Source of the DNA: Solimonas sp040377605
Lineage (GTDB): Bacteria > Pseudomonadota > Gammaproteobacteria > Nevskiales > Nevskiaceae
DNA: 11,552 nt
Direction of reading: 5' to 3'
NCBI GenBank assembly: GCA_040377605.1
Contig: JBEIOK010000080.1
Location: 1 to 11,552 of the forward strand
The translations under genes were made by a program, and so were the position numbers. This document shows positions 1 through 5,668 of the stretch, piece by piece (the stretch's first letter is position 1; every line of letters begins with the position of its first letter). Under the pieces are notes generated by a model. That model did no database searches. It was not told where the DNA came from and saw only the letters and a list, made by a program, of their open reading frames with translations.

Positions 1-795
1 ATCAGCCACCAGATCAAGGCGCTCGAAACCTTCCTCGGCTTCGACCTGTTCCGGCGCGGCAACCGCTCGCTGGAACTCACCGACGGCGGCAAGGCGTACC
101 TGGCCGTCGTGCGCGACACGCTGGCACGCCTGCGCGACGGCGGCGGTCGCGTCGCGCAGCGCTTTGGTCGCGCCCGCCTGAAGATCAGCATGGGCCCGTT
201 CATCGCCAGCGAGATCGTCGTGCCAGCCCTGCCCGCGTTCCAGGAGGCGCATCCGGACATCGAGGTCCGCATCGAGACCGAACTGCGGCCGGTGGATCTG
301 CTGCATGAGGATCTGGACATCACGCTGCGTTTCGGCAGCGGGCAGTGGCCGCATCTGACCGCCGAACGCCTGATGACCGTCGCTGCGGTACCGGTGTGCA
401 CCCCAGCGATTGCAAAGCAGTTGAAGCAGCGCTCGCCGTCGGACCTGGCGGATGTCGCGCTGATCCACTCCAGCCCGATGCCTGAGGGCTGGCGTGACTG
501 GGCGCGCGTCGCCGGCGTGAGCCTCGGCAAGCCCAAGCGCGACATCTGGCTCGACAGTTACTTGGCGATCCTGCGCGCGGCCGAGCAGGGGGTGGGCCTG
601 GCGATGGGCCTGGTGCCGATGGTCAACCCCTGGATCAAGCGCCGCAAACTTGCGACGCCGTGGCCGGACCTCACGTTCGAGATTCCGCAGGGCTACTACC
701 TGCTCTATCGCAGCAACGACGAAGACCGTCGCGAGGTGCAGGTGTTCCGCGCCTGGCTGCGCGACCTGCTGGCACGGGAGACGCTGCTCACCTGA
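1..795 (+). CDS. LysR-family transcriptional regulator, GcvA-like (5' end missing)
   Basis: The reading frame is open from the first base, so the N-terminus lies outside the window; roughly 35-40 residues are missing judging from family alignments known to me. The 264 visible residues begin with the end of the LysR winged helix-turn-helix (ISHQIKALETFLGFDLFRR, then LELTDGG). They continue into the linker helix and a substrate-binding effector domain. The stretch DLLHEDLDITLRFGSGQWP is typical of the GcvA/AmpR-like branch. It would act in the cytoplasm as a DNA-binding activator or repressor responding to a small ligand, which cannot be read from the sequence. LysR genes often control a divergent neighbour; that gene would lie upstream of this window. 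The stop TGA is at 793-795, and 184 bases follow before the thioesterase-like gene on the same strand. No intrinsic terminator is visible after it. The family call is very secure; the target is unknown. Confidence 0.95.
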   Translation: MSHQIKALETFLGFDLFRRGNRSLELTDGGKAYLAVVRDTLARLRDGGGRVAQRFGRARLKISMGPFIASEIVVPALPAFQEAHPDIEVRIETELRPVDLLHEDLDITLRFGSGQWPHLTAERLMTVAAVPVCTPAIAKQLKQRSPSDLADVALIHSSPMPEGWRDWARVAGVSLGKPKRDIWLDSYLAILRAAEQGVGLAMGLVPMVNPWIKRRKLATPWPDLTFEIPQGYYLLYRSNDEDRREVQVFRAWLRDLLARETLLT

Positions 796-899
796 CCCGA
801 CACGGCTGAATGGCATTCATCCGAAGGCCCTGCCGAAATCGTTTGCCGGAGGCCGCGCGCGCGCCGAAGCTGCTGCTGCACTTTTCCTCAGGAGCCCCC

Positions 900-974
900 A
901 TGTCCCGCAGCCGCCGCCTCACCTTGCGCGCGTCGTCGTCCGCCCGCGCCCCCTCTTCACGCGGAGCCGTGTGA
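900..974 (+). CDS. Possible 24-codon leader ORF upstream of the thioesterase-like gene
   Basis: An ATG at 900 is preceded by a strong Shine-Dalgarno sequence (AGGAG at 890-894, five C residues of spacer), the best ribosome binding site in this region. The frame encodes 24 residues beginning MSRSRRLTLRASSS, rich in Ser and Arg, and ends at TGA 972-974. That stop overlaps a GTG at 971-973 which is in frame with the downstream thioesterase-like gene (a GTGA overlap), and it lies six bases before that gene's ATG at 980. The geometry is what translational coupling looks like. The peptide matches no family I know. It may be a leader whose only job is to deliver ribosomes, or a chance ORF. Codon bias cannot be judged at this length. 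Confidence 0.35.
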   Translation: MSRSRRLTLRASSSARAPSSRGAV

Positions 975-979
975 ACCCC

Positions 980-1441
980 ATGGCCACGCCCGCCCAGATG
1001 TTCGCCAGGCTGCGCCGCTATCCCATGGGTGCCGCCCTGTTTTCCGCCGCCGTATGCCGGCGCGCGCCCTATTTCGCATCGATCTCGCCGCGGTTCCGCG
1101 AACTGCGGCCCGGCCTGGCTGAAGTCTTCATCCGTAACCGCCGCCGGGTACACAACCACCTGGGCACCGTCAACGCGATCGCGATGTGCGCCATGTGCGA
1201 ACTCGCCGCCGGCACGATGATCGATTCCAGCCTGCCCCGGGGCCTGCGCTGGATTCCGCGCGGCATGACGGTGCGCTACATCAAGAAGGCCGATACGGAT
1301 CTGACCGCGCGCGCCGAACTGGTTCAGCCGCTTGCCGAGGACTTCCAGGGAGACGTGGTGGTCCCCGCCCGCGTGCGTAATGCGGCCGGCGAGATCGTCA
1401 TGGAAGCCGATATCACGATGTACATCTCCGTGCGTCGGTAG
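980..1441 (+). CDS. Hotdog-fold thioesterase-like protein (DUF4442 type)
   Basis: The 153-residue protein has the size of a single hotdog domain. The central helix segment HNHLGTVNA (about residues 58-66) followed by CELAAGTM (73-80), and the C-terminal strands ending in EADITMYISVRR, match the DUF4442/PaaI-like group. Members usually hydrolyse acyl-CoA or related thioesters, or are uncharacterised; the substrate is not known here. It should be cytoplasmic, with no signal peptide. Two starts are possible: ATG at 980, chosen here, or GTG at 971 (three residues longer), which overlaps the stop of the small upstream ORF. GGAG at 963-966 lies four bases from the GTG and thirteen from the ATG, ideal for neither. 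The next gene starts eight bases after the stop, so the two are very probably co-transcribed. The fold call is good; the enzymatic activity is inferred. Confidence 0.85.
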   Translation: MATPAQMFARLRRYPMGAALFSAAVCRRAPYFASISPRFRELRPGLAEVFIRNRRRVHNHLGTVNAIAMCAMCELAAGTMIDSSLPRGLRWIPRGMTVRYIKKADTDLTARAELVQPLAEDFQGDVVVPARVRNAAGEIVMEADITMYISVRR

Positions 1442-1449
1442 GGCTGCGC

Positions 1450-2340
1450 ATGATCAATGCCTCCTGGTTCGACAGCCTGATCACGCCGTGGGCGCGGCGG
1501 CGCATCCTCAACGGCCCCGGTGCCCGCACACGGCCGGATATCCGTTTCCTGCATCTGCCGCAGGCCAGCATTCGCTACCGCGTCGCCGGCCAGGGACCGC
1601 GCACGATCGTGTTCTGCGCCGATCCCCCAGTCGTGCTGGAGCTTTATGACGAGCTGATCCGCACGCTCGCAGACGACTTTCGGGTCGTCGTCTTCGAGCC
1701 CCCCGCCTTCGGCCTGTCGCTCCCGCGCGTGGGGCTCGATTTCTCGCTGCCGGCGACCGCCGACCTCGTGGGGGCGCTGCTGAAGACGCTGGGACCCGGG
1801 CCATCGATTCTGGCCTTCCCTTGCGTGCCGGCCTACACGGCGCTGCTGCTGGCGGCCCGCAGGCCCGAGCAGGTCGAGGCGTTGGTACTGATGCAGGCTC
1901 CCAGCTGGCACGAGGAACTGGCGTGGAAGCGGCGACGCGATCCGAAGAACATCCTGGGCCGACCCTGGCTCGGGCAGCTCCTGCTGCGCCTGCTCCGACG
2001 CAAGCGCGCAAGCGCCTGGTATCGGCTCGCGCTGGGCAACCGTGCACTGCTGCCACGCTTCGTCGCCGAAACCGACCAGGCCTTCGGGCACGGGGCCTGC
2101 TTCAGTCTGGCATCGGCCTTCCAGCGATTCCTGGTCGACGCGGAGCCGGGCTTCGGGCCGATCCGCCAACCGGCGCTGGTGATCTGGGGTGGCGCGGATC
2201 GCTCGCACGACGGCACCGATTGCCAGTCCATCCGCCAGCATCTGCCTCACGCGCAGATCGAGGCGTGGCCTGACGTCGGCCATTTTCCGGAGCTGGAGGC
2301 GCCGGCACGATTTGCCGAGGCACTGCGCCGCTTCCTGTGA
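1450..2340 (+). CDS. Alpha/beta-hydrolase-fold protein with an atypical nucleophile elbow
   Basis: The 296-residue product follows the alpha/beta hydrolase plan: strand IRYRVAGQGPRTIVF (41-55), strand FRVVVFEPPAFGLSLP (77-92), the elbow strand and helix (119-140), a cap region (about 150-235) and the C-terminal VIWGGAD and DVGHFPELEAP motifs. The Asp (D250) and His (H278) expected of a triad are present. The nucleophile elbow, usually G-x-S-x-G, reads F-P-C-V-P (123-127), placing Cys125 where Ser should be, with Phe and Pro in place of the small flanking residues. The HG oxyanion motif after the first strand is CADPP (56-60). It may be a Cys-dependent enzyme, as in dienelactone hydrolase, or a non-catalytic relative. 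The gene lies eight bases after the thioesterase-like gene, which suggests a shared acyl or ester substrate pathway. Confidence 0.88.
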   Translation: MINASWFDSLITPWARRRILNGPGARTRPDIRFLHLPQASIRYRVAGQGPRTIVFCADPPVVLELYDELIRTLADDFRVVVFEPPAFGLSLPRVGLDFSLPATADLVGALLKTLGPGPSILAFPCVPAYTALLLAARRPEQVEALVLMQAPSWHEELAWKRRRDPKNILGRPWLGQLLLRLLRRKRASAWYRLALGNRALLPRFVAETDQAFGHGACFSLASAFQRFLVDAEPGFGPIRQPALVIWGGADRSHDGTDCQSIRQHLPHAQIEAWPDVGHFPELEAPARFAEALRRFL

Positions 2341-2342
2341 CC

Positions 2343-2359
2343 CCTCCCGATGGGGGAGG
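2343..2359 (+). terminator. Short hairpin after the hydrolase gene, possible weak terminator
   Basis: CCTCCC at 2343-2348 pairs with GGGAGG at 2354-2359 around a five-base loop, starting two bases after the hydrolase stop. There is no T-tract downstream, so it is not a classical intrinsic terminator. It may protect the 3' end of the mRNA or be incidental in GC-rich DNA. The rest of 2341-2461 holds only the -10-like element listed separately. Confidence 0.3.
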
Positions 2360-2421
2360 CGCGCGCCCGCAACGGACGCCAGCATTGCTCTCGAGTCATC
2401 CCGATTCCTCGTCCTCGCGGC

Positions 2422-2427
2422 TAGAAT
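2422..2427 (+). promoter_or_regulatory. Candidate -10 element for the enoyl-CoA isomerase-like gene
   Basis: TAGAAT lies 34 bases before the ATG at 2462, in the context GGCTAGAATGCCGCGCCCC. It differs from TATAAT at one position, and five other intergenic regions in the window hold a similar element. No convincing -35 hexamer sits 16-18 bases upstream. Transcription would begin near 2434, leaving a leader of about 28 bases without a clear Shine-Dalgarno sequence. Confidence 0.45.
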
Positions 2428-2461
2428 GCCGCGCCCCTCTTCCACGACCGCCATTTCCGCC

Positions 2462-3235
2462 ATGAGCAACCCGAACATCCTCACCGAGCTGCAGGACCGC
2501 GTCTTCACGCTGCGCATCAACCGGCCCGAGAAGAAGAACGCCCTGAATCAGGCGATGTATTCGGCGATGGCCGATGCGGTCGAAAAGGCTGATGCCGACA
2601 ATGAGGTGCGCGTGATCCTGATCACCGGCACCGACGACTGCTTCTGCAGCGGCAACGACATGGCCGACTTCCTGAACCTGCCACCCACTTCGCCGGACGC
2701 CCCGGTGCTGCGCTTCATGCTGGCGTTGTCCAGGGTTCGCAAGCCGGTGGTTGCGGCGCTCAACGGCCCGGCGGTCGGGATCGGCACCACGATCCTGTTC
2801 CATGTCGACCTCGCCTACGCGGGCGAGACGACGCGCTTCCACATGCCGTTCGTCAACATCGGCATCTGCCCGGAGTACGCCTCCAGCCTGCTGCTGCCGC
2901 GCAACATCGGCCACGTGCAGGCGGCGGAGCTGGTGATGCTCGCCGAGCCTTTCACGGCGGCGCGCGCACTGGATTTCAAGCTGATCAATGCCGTGCTGCC
3001 CAACGACCAGGTTCTGGCCCACGCCCGCGCGCAGGCCCTGAAGCTGGCAGAAAAACCGCCGCAGGCCCTGCGCACCACCAAGATGCTGCTGAAGAAGTGG
3101 GATGGCGAGCGCACCAGCGAAGCAATCATGTTCGAGGCCGAGCACTTCGGCGCGATGCTCAAGGGCCCGGAGGCCCGGGAGGCGGTCACCGCCTTCATCC
3201 AGAAGCGCAAGCCGGACTTTTCCAGCTTCAACTGA
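2462..3235 (+). CDS. Crotonase-superfamily protein, probable delta3,delta2-enoyl-CoA isomerase
   Basis: The 257-residue protein is a full-length crotonase. RINRPEKKNALN (18-29) and FCSGNDMADF (61-70) form the first half of the CoA and oxyanion site, and NGPAVGIGTT (101-110) the second. The two Glu residues of true enoyl-CoA hydratase are absent: the GGGCE position is GIGTT (T110) and the QPE position is MPF (F130). Instead CPEYASS (136-142) carries Glu138 where peroxisomal-type delta3,delta2-enoyl-CoA isomerases (ECI2/PECI) have PEGCSS with their catalytic Glu. NGPAVGI and the F-H-x-P-F motif also match that group. It would shift double bonds of 3-enoyl-CoA to the 2-trans form for beta-oxidation of unsaturated acyl chains. 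The chosen ATG at 2462 fits the family N-terminus; earlier in-frame starts give sequence unlike the family. Automated annotation would probably say enoyl-CoA hydratase. Confidence 0.92.
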   Translation: MSNPNILTELQDRVFTLRINRPEKKNALNQAMYSAMADAVEKADADNEVRVILITGTDDCFCSGNDMADFLNLPPTSPDAPVLRFMLALSRVRKPVVAALNGPAVGIGTTILFHVDLAYAGETTRFHMPFVNIGICPEYASSLLLPRNIGHVQAAELVMLAEPFTAARALDFKLINAVLPNDQVLAHARAQALKLAEKPPQALRTTKMLLKKWDGERTSEAIMFEAEHFGAMLKGPEAREAVTAFIQKRKPDFSSFN

Positions 3236-3246
3236 GCCGTGATCCG

Positions 3247-3272
3247 GTCCACCCGGCCGCGGCCGGGTGGAC
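3247..3272. other. 26-bp perfect palindrome between the isomerase and TetR genes
   Basis: GTCCACCCGGCC at 3247-3258 is followed by GC and then its exact reverse complement at 3261-3272, so all 26 bases are self-complementary. It begins 11 bases after the isomerase stop codon, where a terminator hairpin is expected, but no T-run follows (AGATTCTGG). Its right end overlaps the candidate -35 of the TetR promoter, so it could also be an operator for the TetR protein encoded next to it. Both roles are possible; I cannot decide between them from sequence alone. Confidence 0.6.
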
Positions 3273-3294
3273 AGATTCTGGACTGCGGCATAAT
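3268..3294 (+). promoter_or_regulatory. Candidate promoter of the TetR gene, possibly giving a leaderless mRNA
   Basis: TGGACA at 3268-3273 and CATAAT at 3289-3294 are each one base from consensus, with a short 15-base spacer. The expected start of transcription is about seven bases after the -10, at the ATG (3301) itself. No Shine-Dalgarno sequence precedes the ATG, which agrees with a leaderless transcript. The -35 overlaps the right arm of the 26-bp palindrome, a good position for repression. Confidence 0.5.
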
Positions 3295-3300
3295 CGGCAC

Positions 3301-3957
3301 ATGCAAACCGCCCCCCCCATCGGCAAGCGCGAGCGCAAGAAGGAGGCCAATCGATCGGCCATCCTGGAGGCCGCGCGCCGTTGCTTTCTCGAACAAGGCT
3401 ACGAAAGCGTCACCATCCGAGACGTGATCCGTCTGTCGGGTCTGGCCGCGGGCACGTTCTACAACTACTTCCCGGACAAGGAATCGGTCTTTCGCGCGCT
3501 CGTGGAGTCGCGCCTGGGCGCGCTCAAGGTCCGGATCCACGCCGCCCGCGAAAGCGCCCGCTCGGTCGAGAACTTCTTCTACGAGTCCTATCTCGCCGCC
3601 TTGCAGGAAGTGCGCGCAGACCCCGACTTCTTTGCGCTGATGTTCCGCAACGAACCGGTGCTGCGCTCGCTGTACAACGACAACATTTTCGGCCTGCTGA
3701 TGTACTCCCTGCGCAACGATCTGCGCGAAGCCATCGCTCGCGGAGTGTTTCCGGAAGTGGACGTCGACGCGCTGACTGCCATTTCCTTCGGCGCCGGTTA
3801 CGAGCTGTGCCGTCTCGTCGTCGAGGAGCCACGCCGCAAGCCGGAAGAAACTGCACGTTTCATCACGCGCCTGTTCATCGATGGCGTCGATGCCCTGGGT
3901 GCCGATGCCAAGCTGATCCGGCTCGGACCGCGCAAGCTCAACGGTGCGGCGCGCTGA
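3301..3957 (+). CDS. TetR-family transcriptional regulator
   Basis: The 218-residue protein has a TetR helix-turn-helix near the N-terminus: residues 17-40 hold the first helices (RSAILEAARRCFLEQGYESV), followed by TIRDVIRLSGLAAGTFYNYFPDKESVFRAL. The C-terminal half is helical ligand-binding sequence of no obvious subgroup; DPDFFALMFRNEPVLRSLYN is its most distinct stretch. It would bind DNA as a dimer and be released by a small ligand. Its place after an enoyl-CoA isomerase gene and near hydrolase genes makes an acyl-CoA or lipophilic ligand plausible, as for FadR/PsrA-type TetR proteins, but this is inference. The adjacent 26-bp palindrome is a candidate autoregulatory operator. Codons 4-6 contain a run of eight C (3311-3318). 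The gene ends nine bases before the stop of the convergent hydrolase gene. Confidence 0.95.
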   Translation: MQTAPPIGKRERKKEANRSAILEAARRCFLEQGYESVTIRDVIRLSGLAAGTFYNYFPDKESVFRALVESRLGALKVRIHAARESARSVENFFYESYLAALQEVRADPDFFALMFRNEPVLRSLYNDNIFGLLMYSLRNDLREAIARGVFPEVDVDALTAISFGAGYELCRLVVEEPRRKPEETARFITRLFIDGVDALGADAKLIRLGPRKLNGAAR

Positions 3958-3966
3958 GGCGCAGCC

Positions 3967-4779
3967 TCAGGTCTCGAACCAGTCGATCAGCAGGCGGTTG
4001 ATCTCCTCGGGCTTGTCCAGCTGCAGCCAGTGGCTGGCCTTGATGCGCTCATAGCGCCACTCGTTCTGCACGTAAGCCTTCGACGCCGTCATCTGCGCCT
4101 CGGTCAGCGCAATATCACGCGTCGCGTACAGCCCCATCACCGGCACCCGCACCGGCGGGTACTGGCTGCGCAGCATGGAAAACAGGTTGGCGCGGTACCA
4201 GGCCATGGCCGCGCTGAGCCGACCTGGCCGCGACAGCTGCTCGATCCAGTGCGGCACCTCCGGATGGGCCGCGAAGCGACGGAACACGAACCAGTCGCCG
4301 CTGCGCAAGACCGTCTCCGCCACCCCCCGCAACTGGAACATCAGCGCGTACCAGCCCATCAGGAACTGTTTGGGATCGGTGCCGTAGGCACTGGGATGAC
4401 CGACCGTCAGCGCCGCAAAGCGGTGCACCCGCTCGGGATGAAGGCCGGCGAGCAGCCAGCCGGTGATCGACCCGAGGTCGTGCCCGACGAGACGTACCGG
4501 CTCGCGAATCTCCAGCGCATCCAGCAGTGCCACCATGTCCGCCACCTGACGGTCGAGCCGGTAAGCCGACACCTGCTTCGGCGCATCGGTGTCGCCGTGG
4601 CCGCGCACGTCGGGGGCGATCACGCGGTAACCAGCCGCGACCAGCGCCGGAATCTGGTGGCGCCATACCGCGTGCGTATCCGGAAAGCCGTGGATCAGCA
4701 GCACCGGCTTGCCCTGCCCCTCGTCGACCACCTGCATCTGGATATCGTTGATCGACAGCATGCGACGCGAAAAGGCCAT
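3967..4779 (-). CDS. Alpha/beta hydrolase with Asp nucleophile, probable epoxide hydrolase
   Basis: The 270-residue protein shows all landmarks of the epoxide hydrolase/haloalkane dehalogenase branch. HGFPDTHAVWRHQ (30-42) holds the oxyanion motif, and GHDLGS (99-104) places the nucleophile at Asp101. The acid is probably D222 in LYATRDIAL, and the base is His250 in SHWLQLDKPEEIN. Tyr144 in MGWYALMF and Tyr195 in AMAWYRANLF are good candidates for the cap tyrosines that polarise the epoxide, which favours epoxide hydrolase over dehalogenase. It would open epoxides to diols through an ester intermediate in the cytoplasm; no signal peptide is seen. The start at 4779 gives the usual family N-terminus (MAFSRRMLSIN) and has GAGG nine bases upstream. 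The frame stays open to 4902, but that extension is Arg/Pro-rich and unlike the family. It is convergent with the TetR gene and divergent from the phosphatase gene. Confidence 0.92.
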   Translation of the reverse strand: MAFSRRMLSINDIQMQVVDEGQGKPVLLIHGFPDTHAVWRHQIPALVAAGYRVIAPDVRGHGDTDAPKQVSAYRLDRQVADMVALLDALEIREPVRLVGHDLGSITGWLLAGLHPERVHRFAALTVGHPSAYGTDPKQFLMGWYALMFQLRGVAETVLRSGDWFVFRRFAAHPEVPHWIEQLSRPGRLSAAMAWYRANLFSMLRSQYPPVRVPVMGLYATRDIALTEAQMTASKAYVQNEWRYERIKASHWLQLDKPEEINRLLIDWFET

Positions 4780-4886
4780 GGCCTCGAACCTCGGATTGCG
4801 GGACCGCGAGCATCGCCGATTTGGGGAGCCTCGGGGAGTGGCCCGCCCGATGGCGGCGCGCTCCATGCACCGAATTGATGGGCGCC

Positions 4887-4892
4887 TATCAT
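4887..4892 (+). promoter_or_regulatory. Candidate -10 element for the phosphatase-SDR-oxidoreductase gene set
   Basis: TATCAT in the context GGCGCCTATCATCGACCC lies within the 185-base divergent gap (4780-4964). It resembles the -10-like elements elsewhere in the window, and no good -35 is found. It predicts a start near 4899 and a leader of about 65 bases. I see no clear promoter for the opposite-strand hydrolase gene in this gap. Confidence 0.35.
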
Positions 4893-4964
4893 CGACCCTC
4901 ATTTCACGAATCCGGAGCCGGCGCGCAGAATGCCGGCTCGCATACGGAGCCGCACGACTTTCCC

Positions 4965-5657
4965 ATGGGCGCGATCTATCTCATCCGGCACGGCCAGGCC
5001 TCTTTCGGCGCCGCCGACTACGACAAGCTCTCGGACCTGGGTCACGAGCAGGGCCAGGTGCTGGGCGCGAGCCTGAAAACACGCGTGCTGCGCCACGATC
5101 TGGTGCTGTGTGGCGGCATGCGCCGGCACCGCGAGACGGCCGAGAACTGCCTCACGGCGATGGACCGGACGCCGCAGTGGGAAGACGACGCAGGCTGGGC
5201 CGAATACGACCACGAAGCCGTGATCAATGCCTACCGTCCGAGCTGGGCCGACAAGCAGGCGATGAAGGCCGATCTGTCACGACTCGAGCATCCACGCCGC
5301 GCCTTCCAGGACATCTTCGAGCGTGCGATCGCACGCTGGGTCGGCGGCGAGCACGATGGCGACTATCCGGAAAGCTGGACCGCGTTTCGGGGCCGCGTGG
5401 AAGGTGCGCTGACGCGGCTGCGCGCGCGGCTCGGGAAATCGCAGACCGCGCTGATCTTCACCTCCGGCGGCCCGATCACGGCCGTGGTGCAGCACCTGAC
5501 GCAACTCCCGGACGAGCGCGCGTTTCGACTGAACTGGACGCTGGCCAACTGCGGCATCACCAAACTCATCTACAGTGACCGTGGCATCTATGTCAGCTCG
5601 GTCAACGAGCACGCCTGCTTCGAAGGCGCAAATACCCGACTCATCACCTACCGATAA
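4965..5657 (+). CDS. Histidine phosphatase (phosphoglycerate mutase-like) family protein
   Basis: The 230-residue protein begins MGAIYLIRHGQASFG, the phospho-acceptor RHG motif of this superfamily, with His9 as the acceptor. A further Arg cluster, GMRRHRETAE (51-60), matches the SxxxRxxQTA region, and WAEYDHE (78-84) supplies the acidic residue. Near the C-terminus the usual (S)HGG motif is TSGG (166-169), so Ser167 stands where the second catalytic His normally is. Such proteins remove phosphate from small molecules or phosphoproteins, or may be inactive; the substrate is unknown. The start at 4965 is chosen because the RHG strand normally opens the protein; its Shine-Dalgarno sequence is weak (GGAG at 4946-4949 is far). 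The SDR gene follows after 11 bases, and the two are almost surely co-transcribed. Confidence 0.92.
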   Translation: MGAIYLIRHGQASFGAADYDKLSDLGHEQGQVLGASLKTRVLRHDLVLCGGMRRHRETAENCLTAMDRTPQWEDDAGWAEYDHEAVINAYRPSWADKQAMKADLSRLEHPRRAFQDIFERAIARWVGGEHDGDYPESWTAFRGRVEGALTRLRARLGKSQTALIFTSGGPITAVVQHLTQLPDERAFRLNWTLANCGITKLIYSDRGIYVSSVNEHACFEGANTRLITYR

Positions 5658-5668
5658 GGCAGCTTCCG

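Noticed and set aside
814..824. Small inverted repeat GAATG-G-CATTC after the LysR gene
   Set aside because: Five-base arms with a one-base centre are too short to support a terminator or operator call.
650..979. Upstream extension of the thioesterase-like frame to 650
   Set aside because: It overlaps the LysR gene in another frame and is Arg/Thr/Pro-rich without domain features.
2189..2461. Upstream extension of the isomerase-like frame to 2189
   Set aside because: It would overlap the end of the hydrolase gene and adds sequence unlike crotonases; the ATG at 2462 begins the family domain.
1324..2520. A 398-codon minus-strand open frame opposite the thioesterase-like, hydrolase and isomerase genes
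   Set aside because: It crosses three plus-strand genes and their spacers, is Gln/Arg-rich and has no recognisable domain.
4780..4902. N-terminal extension of the epoxide hydrolase-like protein to 4902
   Set aside because: The extra 41 residues are Arg/Pro-rich and unlike the family; the start at 4779 has a better ribosome site and a normal N-terminus.
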